This document shows, in pieces, positions 40,463 through 50,453 of a stretch of DNA of 64,000 nt (position 1 is the first letter of the stretch; every line of letters begins with the position of its first letter). The stretch is from the NCBI RefSeq assembly GCF_001761485.1, contig NC_090770.1:1178001-1242000 (forward strand), written 5' to 3'. The notes under the pieces were generated by a model, which worked only from the letters and a program-made list of their open reading frames with translations, was not told where the DNA came from and ran no database searches. The translations under genes and the position numbers were made by a program. This stretch comes from Yarrowia lipolytica (taxonomy: Eukaryota > Ascomycota > Dipodascomycetes > Dipodascales).

Positions 40463-43400
40463 CTAAGAGAAAAAGTAGGGAGAAACCAACACCTGCTTAA
40501 GGTCCAGGTCTCCCTTTTTGGGGGGGTTGTCGATTTGAAACTTGGTCAAAAACCGCTTCTTCTGGTCACCATTATCGGTCTCTACCTGCTTGGTGATCAT
40601 CTTTCCGCCCACTCGCTCGGTCACCGTCTGGATGGCCAGATACTTGTCAAGAGGCCGATGTTTCTCCAGAATCTCGACAGTTGAGGGGTTTTCCAGTGCC
40701 TGCTTTCGTTCGGCGGGGGTTCCATTGCTGAGCTTTCGGAACTTGAGATCCTCCTGCAGCTGGTCGAAAATGTGGTTCTTCTTGGAGTCCCTGTCGGCGA
40801 GCTGCTTGCCGAGCTCTGTGCCGTCAGTGATAAGATCGACCCGCGAGTAGAACGAGCCGTACCGCATCTGCAGCTCCTTTTGCAGGTTGCCAACAATGTC
40901 CATCGAATGCAGCTTCACAAACTGCTCTCGCAGCACCTTGTTCATATGAGGGACGTCAGCTGCGTGCGTCCAGTATGAGTCGTGCACCGAGGCAAACGAC
41001 ACATCTTTGTCGAGGTTCAGAGCAGTCAGCAGCATGTGCGAGGCGTCCAGAGAATGCACAAAGTTGGGGGGGAAGGCCTGGGCCTGCTTTCGAGATTGAA
41101 CACCATAGAGAGTAAAGGCGTCCTGCAGAAACACAGACTGGAGCGCAGTGTCAAACTGACGCTTAGCGGCCTTTCTGTAGGGCTGAACCACAGGCAGACC
41201 AATGGGAGATGTCCAGATGACGGACGAGAGCGACTCGCCCGAATGGATCTCCTGCAAGTTCGCTGACGGTCGCACAGTCTTGGTGATGTTTCTGGCACAC
41301 TCGGTGAGCCAATCCTGAATGTCATGGGCGTTTGTGAAGAGCGAACGCATGGCCGAAAAGACCCGCTGGGCCAGGTAATGGGCCATTTCATCAATCTGAG
41401 CCACATCGCCGTACTGTTCCTTGAGCTGGGTCTGGATCTGAGCCTTGGCACCGATAAAAGTTACTCCGTAGACGTTTGTCATGACGGTGGGCTTGACAAT
41501 CTTTCGGTTGATTTTCCCAACAAGGAAGTCCGCCAAGGGGTTGCCATTCTCGGCGTCTTCCTTGACCAGCTCCGACACAATGGAAGCCACTTCGGCGTAC
41601 ACGTCCTGGGGCTTGTCAAACGGCGTCAGGTTGACTTGTCGAGCTCCGTCAATATCTCCTCCTAGGGCTGCGTAATGCTGTAGTCCGTTGCAAGAGCCGT
41701 CTTGCTGCACAGGAATGTGCGAGACAAACTTGGAGGGGTCTGGCAGGTCGTATGCCGCAACAAGCTCGTAGGATGCGGCCAGAAACTGCCATGGGTAATC
41801 GGCCTCTCGCCAGATGCTGTTTTCCTCCGCGAGGGGGTTCTCGACGGCCGCTCGGATCTTGGCCATGTTGTCTTCGGTGAACTTGACTCGGTCATCAAAG
41901 TTGGCCTTGCCTGCTCCGTGCAAGTTGGCCATGTGGATCTTGAGCCACCTGAGTCCCTCTTCTCCGAGCTCCTTGCCATGCCAGAACTGCAGCAGACCAC
42001 GCGACAGATCGGAGCCCAGGTGGTTAAAGTGAGGAGAGAGCGGGTATGCTCTGCCTCGGAAGTCCACGTTGTGAGGGAAATGCAACTTTTCACCGAGATG
42101 GGCTCGGGCAATCTCCAGCTTGTAGTTGGAGTCACATCGCACAGAGTGGTCCGACTTACGCTTGTTGAGGATAACGGTGCACATCTTTCGCCATTCGCTT
42201 CGAGCCACGGGGTCGTTGTGTTCGGGACACTCCGGGAGCGAGTTGTCCGTGTTGACGGCGGGAATGTCAAGATAGGCCTCTCCAGTGTTCCACACCTTGC
42301 TCATGATATCAAACACCTTGGAGTTGACGGTCCAGGCGGTGGAGCCGAGCTTGTTGAGACCGGCAAAGAGACGGTCCAGGTCACCTCGCTCAGAGGCAGT
42401 GTCCAGGTAGGCCGTCTGCTCGGAGGACTCTCGTGCTCGCATGACAGACGCCTGCGAGACGTAGTAACCGCCAGTCTTCCAGGCCACCCACGGCTTGGGC
42501 TCGGCCAGCATCGGCAGAAACTGCGGCGTCACAAACGCCTCCGAGGACTCGGCACCAATGTCCGTGCTGATCACCTTTTGGATCATCAGGTCATGCATAC
42601 GCACCATGCCGAGTCGCTGTCGCTTGACAAGCTGGTACGAGTGACAAAAGACGGGCACGTCTGCGGTCACAGAGGCGCCGGTGACAGGATCCTTGGCTGT
42701 GACAGGCATTCGAGCAACCTTGATGAGAATGTCCACAAGTAGAGCTCCAACCTTGGCACGCACGTCGATGGCCCACGCAGGCACGGTATCCTCCAGATCC
42801 TCGGCATGGATCATTTCCATCACCTTGAGACGTCGCTTGAGACCTGTGAGCTTCTTCAGAAAGGTTCTCTTCTTGCCGAGTTTCTCGGACCACTGAGAAC
42901 ATCGGTACTCAATCTCCAGAGCCTGGCCGACAGAGGTGACCAGGTTGGTGGTCTTGACTCCGCTCTCGACCGATCGCCCGACTGTGGTCTGGAGACGCAT
43001 CATCTCAATAATGGTGACAATGGACATAGTCTTGGGCGACATGAGCTTCAGGTAAGGGTACAGGTCGGTGTTGATCTCGGTCTCGCCGGCCTTTTTGATT
43101 TCCTCCTGCACAAGAGGAATCATCTGCTCCTGCCAGCTGTGCATTTGTTCCTGGAACTTGGACATTCCTGTAAACTGCTGAGACTGGCTGGCTTTGGCTG
43201 CCCAGAGCTCTCCAGCAGCCTCGATTCCTCGCATCTCAATGTCCAGCTGTCTGGCCTGGTTGAGTTGTTCGAGTCGCTGTTCAAAATCAGCCCGGTTTTC
43301 CGTACTCAACGAGTTCTTGATGTTGAACAATGAAATCTTCTTCGACGGGTCCAGTAGGTCCTTGGGGATCTCGTCGTAGTAGGGCAAGTTTTGGATAAAC

Positions 43401-44500
43401 TGGTCGACTCGCACGTCTCCATCCACCTGTAAAAGCAGGTTTTTGACAATCTCAATGCCCACCACCTCTTCTCCTTCCTTCGTATGTGTTTCAATCTTCT
43501 CCGAGCCTCGCAGGTTACTCTTGAGCTCGGCGGAGATTTCCTCCCGCGTCTTCTTCACCTCCGGGGCGGCTTCTTCCTTCAATGCCTCCCCGGTGAGCTC
43601 CTCGAAAAGCTCCATGTACGCCTCTCCAAACTCGGCAAAGTTGTAATTGTGCTGTTTGAGCACATTCAGCACCTTGGGCAGCCGCTCCAGACCAACAATC
43701 TGGATCTCCTCCACCACCAGCGATGCGCTCAGCTTGTGGTACAGCTTTTTGAACAGCAGCTCCGCAATCTGCTCCTCAGACTCCTCGTCCACAATCTTTG
43801 CCAGCAGATGCGCGTACATCTGGGCATCGGGTCGCACGCCCAGGTTGTCCTCCATCGTCATGAGCCACTTGGTCGACTTGTCCACCGAGTTGGCCTTGAT
43901 GTATGCCTGGGCCAGCTCTCGGGCACAGAGTCGGATTCGGTCGGGCCGCCAGATCTTGGCATGGGCCAGGTTGGCCACAAACGACTCGGCCCGCGAAATC
44001 TGGCCGGCCTTGATGGCTGCGTCAATCAGACCCCACAGGTTGTGGTCAATCTTGAACTGCGAGGGCGTGAAGTAGATTTCGTCGTGGGGAGACGACCACG
44101 AGTCCGACGAGCCGGGGAGCTCGCTGTCCACAGCTCGCGAGAACAGAGAGCCCGACTGTCGGTCTCTGGTGCCGAGACGCATGGGTTTGGGCAGGTCGTT
44201 CTGAAACGCCTTGAGGTTGGATTTCTTGAGCACGCCGAGACGGTCCAGCTCTTTAGGCGCATGCAGATGGTCGTACTTGGGCTTGCCGGAGTGGTTTCCC
44301 ATCGAGTCCAGCATGGAGTAGTTGGAGAAGTCCAAGGGATCCGAGTACGTGTCTGTGGCGACTCCCCGGGGCGAGTGGCGTGGGGGAGTTAGAATTGGTC
44401 GCGACGCGGCGGTGTGAATTTTTCGCAGCGTTCGTAATCGTAGCACTGGGTTAGAAGTGTTCAAGGGGGTGGTGGAATGTGAGTAAGTCTGAATAGACAT
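40463..44500 (-). CDS. RPO41: Mitochondrial DNA-directed RNA polymerase (T7-like)
   Basis: The single-subunit polymerase that transcribes mtDNA. The frame is open to 44629 but only from a TTG. The ATG at 44498-44500 opens a typical matrix presequence (MSIQTYSHSTTPLNTSNPV, then LRLRTLRKIH), so it is chosen: 1345 aa, near the budding-yeast length of 1351. The N-terminal 400 or so residues hold the PPR-like extension region. The polymerase core shows [15 protein letters not shown], motif A DGSCNGLQHYAALGG (first metal Asp, about 41700), motif B RKIVKPTVMTNVYG (Lys and Tyr, about 41490), FVHSLDASHMLLTAL and motif C ASVHDSYW (second Asp, about 40985). It ends in YFFS, like the aromatic C-terminus of this family. 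It works with a TFB2M/Mtf1-type factor encoded elsewhere. A short copy of one core segment lies at 36.4-36.5 kb. Confidence 0.95.
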   Translation of the reverse strand: MSIQTYSHSTTPLNTSNPVLRLRTLRKIHTAASRPILTPPRHSPRGVATDTYSDPLDFSNYSMLDSMGNHSGKPKYDHLHAPKELDRLGVLKKSNLKAFQNDLPKPMRLGTRDRQSGSLFSRAVDSELPGSSDSWSSPHDEIYFTPSQFKIDHNLWGLIDAAIKAGQISRAESFVANLAHAKIWRPDRIRLCARELAQAYIKANSVDKSTKWLMTMEDNLGVRPDAQMYAHLLAKIVDEESEEQIAELLFKKLYHKLSASLVVEEIQIVGLERLPKVLNVLKQHNYNFAEFGEAYMELFEELTGEALKEEAAPEVKKTREEISAELKSNLRGSEKIETHTKEGEEVVGIEIVKNLLLQVDGDVRVDQFIQNLPYYDEIPKDLLDPSKKISLFNIKNSLSTENRADFEQRLEQLNQARQLDIEMRGIEAAGELWAAKASQSQQFTGMSKFQEQMHSWQEQMIPLVQEEIKKAGETEINTDLYPYLKLMSPKTMSIVTIIEMMRLQTTVGRSVESGVKTTNLVTSVGQALEIEYRCSQWSEKLGKKRTFLKKLTGLKRRLKVMEMIHAEDLEDTVPAWAIDVRAKVGALLVDILIKVARMPVTAKDPVTGASVTADVPVFCHSYQLVKRQRLGMVRMHDLMIQKVISTDIGAESSEAFVTPQFLPMLAEPKPWVAWKTGGYYVSQASVMRARESSEQTAYLDTASERGDLDRLFAGLNKLGSTAWTVNSKVFDIMSKVWNTGEAYLDIPAVNTDNSLPECPEHNDPVARSEWRKMCTVILNKRKSDHSVRCDSNYKLEIARAHLGEKLHFPHNVDFRGRAYPLSPHFNHLGSDLSRGLLQFWHGKELGEEGLRWLKIHMANLHGAGKANFDDRVKFTEDNMAKIRAAVENPLAEENSIWREADYPWQFLAASYELVAAYDLPDPSKFVSHIPVQQDGSCNGLQHYAALGGDIDGARQVNLTPFDKPQDVYAEVASIVSELVKEDAENGNPLADFLVGKINRKIVKPTVMTNVYGVTFIGAKAQIQTQLKEQYGDVAQIDEMAHYLAQRVFSAMRSLFTNAHDIQDWLTECARNITKTVRPSANLQEIHSGESLSSVIWTSPIGLPVVQPYRKAAKRQFDTALQSVFLQDAFTLYGVQSRKQAQAFPPNFVHSLDASHMLLTALNLDKDVSFASVHDSYWTHAADVPHMNKVLREQFVKLHSMDIVGNLQKELQMRYGSFYSRVDLITDGTELGKQLADRDSKKNHIFDQLQEDLKFRKLSNGTPAERKQALENPSTVEILEKHRPLDKYLAIQTVTERVGGKMITKQVETDNGDQKKRFLTKFQIDNPPKKGDLDLKQVLVSPYFFS

Positions 44501-45365
44501 TGGTAGGTAGAGGGCGGTAGAGGGCCGCCATAGGTCCAGTACAGTGACCGGCACATGTCCAGCGACTGAAAACCAAATGCAGACTAGTCCTCTGTGCCAC
44601 ATTCTAGGCGGACACACAAACAATATCAATGTACTGTATCTGTAAGCCCTTTTTGATGGCCAGCCTGTATGAATAGTATGGCATGTGTGAACAGTACGAC
44701 ATGACTAATCCAGAACAGAAGTCCTCAACCGAATGTCTCGACTAACAGTCACTTTACGACTCAGCCAGTGACCGTAAATACCAGCTGGTACCAACCTCAT
44801 TTCATCGTCCACCTCATCCTCTACCCCATCTCATCCACACCAAATCTCCACCTCAGCTCATCCTCCACACATACTCACTGTTAGTAATATGTACAGTCGT
44901 TAGCAAATGATATATGTAGTTGAAGTGATTATCGTCGTTCCTCCTCCTCGTGTCGTCGTCGTAGTGTTGTTTGTGTTTTTTTTCTCGTCGATGGTGCGAA
45001 TTTGTATCAATGTATGAGCTCCCTCTCTCGAGCCGTTACAGTGACAAAAAAAACACTCGGTCCTTTTTGCTTGGTTACTATGCACCATATTTCAAACTCA
45101 GTCTTGGAGAAAACTTTTGCCAAACTTTTCACTGTTGCATCTCTAATGCGCTATCGTGTGACTTATCGCAGCAGCGGTAGTGGCCGATGGGGACCTTTTT
45201 TTCGGGATAAAAACGGGCTCAAGTGATTGTAACGGCCTAGAAGTTTGGATTTACGTCCTAAAAATTGATTTTCGGTCGCTTTTTCACCCATTTAGGTACA
45301 CCCAAATTTTCACACAACCGAGCCCAAAAACGTTTACTCAAAAGTCACTCGATCACCGATACGGC

Positions 45366-45428
45366 TTTGGGTTGGGGTTGTTAGGGTTAGGGTTTGTTCC
45401 GGATGGTGCGTTGTGGGTTAGGGTTTTA
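45366..45428 (+). repeat. Short interstitial TTAGGG-like tract
   Basis: TTGGGTTGGGGTTGTTAGGG, then TTAGGGTTTG, then after a gap GGGTTAGGGTTTTA. It matches the vertebrate-type telomere repeat but only in a few copies. Confidence 0.6.
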
Positions 45429-45559
45429 TAGTGGCGAACATGTGGAATATTCGATGCGATGTGGTGGTTGACGGTGTTGTTGGTGGTGATGTTAGTGTTG
45501 TTGGTCGCTGTAAATTATAAGTGTTTTTGAGGTATAATCAACTTATCCTCAATTGATTT

Positions 45560-45750
45560 TGTTAATTCCCATGTATTCCCATTTATTCCCATTTATTTCC
45601 ATTTTATTCCCATTTATTCCCATTTATTTCCATTTATTCCCATTTATTCCCATTTATTCCCCATTTATTCCATTTTATTCCCATTTATTCCCAATTTATT
45701 CCCATTTATTCCCCATTTATTCCCATTTATTCCCTTTTATTCCCACTTTA
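45560..45750. repeat. Minisatellite of ATTCCCATTT units
   Basis: About eighteen units of 10-11 bp (TTATTCCCAT with variants TTATTTCCAT and TTATTCCCCAT). They create a Phe/Ile/Pro frame at 45553-46110 that is not credible as a gene. Confidence 0.9.
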
Positions 45751-46386
45751 ATTGATATCCTCTTTTCACTCTCAACCCCATCTTGTCCTATCTCTCCATA
45801 TCTCCCACATCTCCATTGTTCATGTCGCCTTAACTATACCATAAGTTTGTCGAAATTTTCTTGTCCATTGAGCACCATTTTTTCCTTCTTTTTTCTCTTT
45901 TTTCTCGCTGTTTTTCCTTTTTGCTCTTTTTGCCACAAGCCCTCAATATTTCCACATTTATTCTTTCATTTTAGGAACAAAAATACAACCTCAAATACAG
46001 CACAAATGTTATTCTGGATGGTTCGAGCACTTGTACAAAATGGGGCTGTCATTTTTGGATATTTTTATTTATTTATTTATTTATTTTTTCATATTCAACT
46101 CACGTGTTGACGGAATTTCGAAAAATAGTCGCCCTATTTTGGTTTAAACATTTTCACTGTTTTATTTTATTTTTATTCTTCTTTTTTTTTTATTCTTCTT
46201 TTTATTTCTATTTTTTCCTACTTTTCACATCCCCCCTAACCCCCTCCTGCCATAGTACAGCGCTAGCGTCCTGTGGTAAAATGGACCCTACAGTGCAGCA
46301 CAGACGCTGGTAATATCATTACACTCCGCCATTAATTAGCACTTAACCTGTCTCTCCTCCCAACCTGGTGCGCATCTTTTTGCAGG

Positions 46387-46392
46387 TATAAA
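46387..46392 (+). promoter_or_regulatory. TATA box of STS1
   Basis: TATAAA lies 132 bp before the ATG at 46519. An ACACCAAAAA repeat leader (46455-46500) separates them. Its position argues against any start near 46399. Confidence 0.55.
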
Positions 46393-46518
46393 ACTTGTGT
46401 GTCATCATCACCATCGGCTCTTACTCTCCTCTTCTCCTCACCATCACTTTCCCCAACACCAAAAACACCAAAAACACCAAAAACAAACACACCACACAAA
46501 CCACCACAAAACATCTGC

Positions 46519-47397
46519 ATGATGGGCTCCGTGGTACCGCTCAGTTCGCCCGCTTGGGACCTCAATCTGTCCGCGGGACAAAACCTCCTGGGCCATGGCT
46601 CGCCCACCCCCTCACACAGCCGCAAACGCCGTCTGTCGGTGACTCCGGAAGCCGGCGACAGCCACATGGAGCACGAGTCACCTTCCAAGCCACGTCAGCA
46701 GTCGCCGTTTGTACACAAGCGGGCGCGGGTCACACGGCAACTGCAGTCACGGCCGCTGCCCATGTCGCGGCTGCTGTCGTCGCTGGACCAGAAGACGCTG
46801 GTGTCGCTGCTGGAGGGCATCTGTGCTCAGGACGACCGGGTGGCGCGCCAGGTGATGGAAGTGACGCCCAAGCCCACAGTTTCGTCGGCCATGGACGTTC
46901 TGTCGCGAGCGCTCGACCAGGCGTTTGCATTGTTCCCCTACAAGGGCGACCACCAGAACGACTACGCCTTCTTCCGGGTGCGTCCGGCGCTGGAGGAGTT
47001 CCTGGCCGAGCTCAGCGACTACCTGTCACACTTTCTGCCGCCCAACGAAACCCAGGTGTCCAACTCCTTTGCATTTCTGGACCAGGCCACGTCGCTGGTG
47101 CACCGCATGCCCCAGTGGTCCAGCCCCGCCAACAACCGCCTCAAGGAAGAGACGTACGAACACATTGACGTGGCATGGACCCTGGTGTGCGAGGAGGCCG
47201 CCAAGCGCCAGAGAGGCTCACTGGCCATGTCCGGTGTGGGCAACTGGCTCATCCGGCTCGAAAAACACAACGAGCTGTCGGGCGACCGTCTCAAGACGTC
47301 GCTGCATCTCCTCAGGGACATGCTTGACGACCAGGGCTACCGGCCCCCCAACCCCTTTGCTTCATTCAACGGCGCCCAGCAGCTTTTCACGGTCTAA
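46519..47397 (+). CDS. STS1: Sts1/Cut8 nuclear proteasome tethering factor, 292 aa
   Basis: Cut8/Sts1 holds the 26S proteasome at the nucleus through the Rpn11 lid region and is itself short-lived. The start [10 protein letters not shown] matches the MMG start of budding-yeast Sts1. The frame runs upstream only to a GTG, right after the TATA box. A basic stretch ([18 protein letters not shown], about 34-84) can act as nuclear import signal and proteasome-binding arm. [20 protein letters not shown] opens the conserved six-helix domain, with [20 protein letters not shown] near residues 150-170. The length is typical of the family (about 260-320 aa). It sits alone, downstream of the repeat-rich spacer. 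Confidence 0.85.
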
Positions 47398-49955
47398 CGA
47401 AGATACACAAGCACCACATATTTATTGCATTACACGGTCTACAGGAATGGCTAGGATATATATAGGAAAGAATTATGAGAACATGTAGTGGGTAGTTTTG
47501 TAGTGAGTAGTTTTGGTAGTGTTTGGAGGTTGCCTATTGTGTGGCAAATTTCTGCGACATTTGAGATGCGGGTGAGTGGTAGTACGGTAAAGAGTGAGTG
47601 GGAGTAGGAGTGCGATTCGATTTGACATATGAGTGTACAATAGGAATGTACGATAGGGGCGTAGATACAAGTACAATGCGAGTATCTGTATGATATGAGT
47701 GTCTGTACGATACAAGTGCTGTATTGTACTGGGTCGTACATACTGTATCGTACTTGGTTGCTTGTAGCATGATCATTCAGTATCTACAAGTATAAGTACT
47801 TGGCTTACTCTCATACTTATACTAGGATACATCTTACACGACACTTTTTCTTCACTCTGTTTTTGCCGGTTCCTTCCTCCAGACACTCCAACAATGCCTC
47901 TGCGGATCTCGTGATCCCGTGATTGGTTACTCGTCCAGAATTCGATGTCCTTTTAGCACCGGGTGGATTGGTGCCGGGCTGGCTTGGTTCTCGGCTCAAC
48001 TCGGCTCAAGTTGGTTGTCGGTCTCGACTTGGTTCGACTTAGTTCGACTTGGTACAACTCGGTTCGTGACTGTTCATTAAACGTGGCATGTTGTTGGAAG
48101 AAACGAACAGACCTGGGGCCGATATGGCATTACTGTGAAGAGTACAGTTGTGAAGAAGTCGTGCGACAGTTTCGAGTCATGTCTGACTGCTGCAACTTCC
48201 ACGCACATTTGGAGCGTGGCATTCGTTTCTTGTCGTGTCTCGGGATTGACGCTTTTGTCATTGTTCGACCTTTTTCTCCTCCGGATCGTCCGCTAGATCG
48301 TTGGCAAGAGTTCGCCCTCTGGCACTTTCGACTCCATCGTCGGGGTGCCAGACTGGTGATGGCTGGATGATCCAGGACTGGGGGCAGCGGTTGAGTTGCT
48401 AAGAAACTGGACTGAACCAGAGTGTGGACCAGAAATGATACTGGAGCCGACTAGAGACTGGACACGAAAGGATACGAGATGGATCCGACTGTCGACTCCG
48501 ACACCCACGAAAGCGAGATATCAGAGGCATGTTCCCACTGACCGCTGCTAAAGACTTGGTTGTCCCCCACTCATGAGTAACTGGAGATGATGAACGCACC
48601 ACCCCCACCGAATCAAACAAGGTCCGAGAGTGAAACGGAAAGCTGCTCACTGACTGGAGGGACGGTTATAGGGGTCCTCATACGCTTCTTCTGCCATGAT
48701 TACGAGGTCTCCACGATGATATCGTCAACCTCGTAAGATGAGAAACTTCGACTAGTGGATGACTGTATGGAGATTTCCCCTGTGATCAAACTGTTCCAAT
48801 AGCCAGGAACCTCTCGAGTTTACCCTACAAGTCCTGCTTCCACTGTCATCGATGCACACCAAAGGATACAAAGGTGTCTGAAGCTCCTGTCAAATGTCAA
48901 ATGAGATCGTGGGGTCTTGGGTCAGTGTCGTTTGGCAAAGTCCACCTTCAAGTACGTGTGGACCAAGAGACTTTGTTCAGAGAGCATCTAGACCAAATAA
49001 TACCCTTCCAGAGACAACTTGATCCCCTCAACTTTCGGACTGTCGTATCCGAGGGACAAGGACAAGTCCGGTGCGAGCTGAAAGTCGACCAAGACTTCGC
49101 TTAGCGTCTGGAGATAATTATCATTGACACAAACCTGGACCTCGCATCCAACAAACATTGTGAGAACTGCGGGTGAAGTTCTTGCTTCTAGGTAAGTTAC
49201 TCTTTTCACAACATTTCTTCGAAATCACAGCTGCCAGCAATTCCAGCTTTAACTGTCTGCAAAATGACCAAAGCTATACGATCAAGCGCCATGTCTGCCT
49301 TCTCTCCTGCTTGATCTTGTCTTTCTGCGACTACAGTACAACTACTACACACTCTTGTCGTACTCGGCAGACTCTCGTTGAAGAGTAACAGCACCTTAGA
49401 GCTTCCCCCTCTCTACAGATGCTCGCACTAGAACAGTGAGAGGTCAAAAGTTGATGAACCATTAGACCTGCTTCAACGGAGATTGACAAGAAGACGAAAG
49501 GATTTAGAACACTTGTCCATGACTGAATCTCCAACACCCTATACTCTACAATTAGGGAGAGATAACTCATCCTGAAGAGATGTCCGACCAAATATGGATA
49601 CGGTCCTAGGAACATGTCTCAGGATCAGTATAATGGACGAAGGAGAATGGGCTTGAAGAAGGCGAACTGGTCAAGTCGGAACTTGCACTGTGTACTTGGT
49701 GGCAGAGACTTAGTTGGGGGTAGAGCTTGGTTACTTGTTGGTGGAGATTGGGTACGGTACAGTAGGTACTTGGTAGTAGAACTTGGGTGCTTGTTGGTAG
49801 ACTGGATACTTGGTTGAACTAAAGCACCAAGAGTGCCAAAAGAGTGCTGAAACGCGAACGCCATACCGCACCTCGGCACCAACCCACCACCTACAGTTCA
49901 CGGATAAAAATACACATACATCATTATGGATACATCAATTGGCAGGTCCCGGCAT
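47398..49955. other. Long spacer between STS1 and RIB4, no supported gene
   Basis: 47580-47720 is rich in TACGATA/GTACAAG units. 47995-48065 holds CTCGGTTCGACTTGG repeats and 49685-49815 holds TTGGTAGTAGA.CTTGG repeats. Short frames at 47963, 48874 and 49614 have no recognised domain. STS1 3' signals and the 3' end of RIB4 are at its edges. Confidence 0.45.
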
Positions 49956-50453
49956 CTACTGCAGGTAAAGATGTCGCTTGGCAGCCATCTCAACGGCAGC
50001 AGCTCCCCAGTCCTCTCCGTGGTTGTGTCCATCAGGAGTGAGACCAGCTCGCTGAAGAGCCTGCTCCTCGGTCAGACAGGTGAGCACGCCGAAAATGACG
50101 GGGGTCTTGGTGGCGATCTGGGATTGCATGAGGCCCTGGGAAACGGCGTCGGCAATGTACTCAAAGTGCATGGTGGAGCCCTTGATGAGCACGCCGATGG
50201 AGATGACAGCGTCGTACTTGTGCGAGTCTGCCATCAGGTGGGTGATGTAGGGCAGCTCGTACGAGCCGGGCACAGACTCGATGAAAATGTTCTCTCGCTT
50301 GACCTTGAAGCCGCACAGAGAAGAGATGGTTCCGTCGAGCAGAGCCTTGATCACCTGCTCGTTCCATCGCGCGTGCACAATGGCGATCTTGAAGTCGGAG
50401 CCGTCGTAAATGGCGTCAGAAGCGCCAACACCCTTAATAGTACAGTCGGTCAT
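49956..50453 (-). CDS. RIB4: 6,7-Dimethyl-8-ribityllumazine synthase, 165 aa
   Basis: It joins 5-amino-6-ribitylaminouracil with 3,4-dihydroxy-2-butanone 4-phosphate to give the lumazine precursor of riboflavin, in the cytosol. Family signatures: IVHARWN (substrate pocket, about residue 25), VPGSYELP, IGVLIKGSTMHFEYI with the catalytic His, VIFGVLTC and HNHGEDWGAAAVEMA near the C-terminus. The length of 165 aa fits fungal homopentamers (budding-yeast Rib4 is 169). The frame extends five codons upstream only to a TTG, so the ATG at 50451-50453 is chosen. The upstream region carries a GTGTGTGAGTGTGTG run. The N-terminal ten residues differ from budding yeast, which is normal. Confidence 0.95.
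   Translation of the reverse strand: MTDCTIKGVGASDAIYDGSDFKIAIVHARWNEQVIKALLDGTISSLCGFKVKRENIFIESVPGSYELPYITHLMADSHKYDAVISIGVLIKGSTMHFEYIADAVSQGLMQSQIATKTPVIFGVLTCLTEEQALQRAGLTPDGHNHGEDWGAAAVEMAAKRHLYLQ

Larger units (their letters stand above)
44501..46386. other. Large spacer between RPO41 and STS1
   Basis: It contains TCATCC/TCCACCTC pyrimidine repeats (44805-44880), telomere-like TTAGGG runs (45366-45425), the ATTCCCATTT minisatellite and T-rich runs (45885-46220). Open frames here are low-complexity. No gene is supported. Confidence 0.5.

Noticed and set aside
40418-40684. Small plus-strand frame at the 3' end of RPO41
   Set aside because: Overlaps the conserved RPO41 C-terminus in antisense.
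43484-44392. 302-codon and 346-codon plus-strand frames inside RPO41
   Set aside because: Shadows of the RPO41 coding strand, with no domain of their own.
45553-46110. 185-codon Phe/Ile/Pro frame
   Set aside because: The first half is the ATTCCCATTT array and the rest is T-rich simple sequence.
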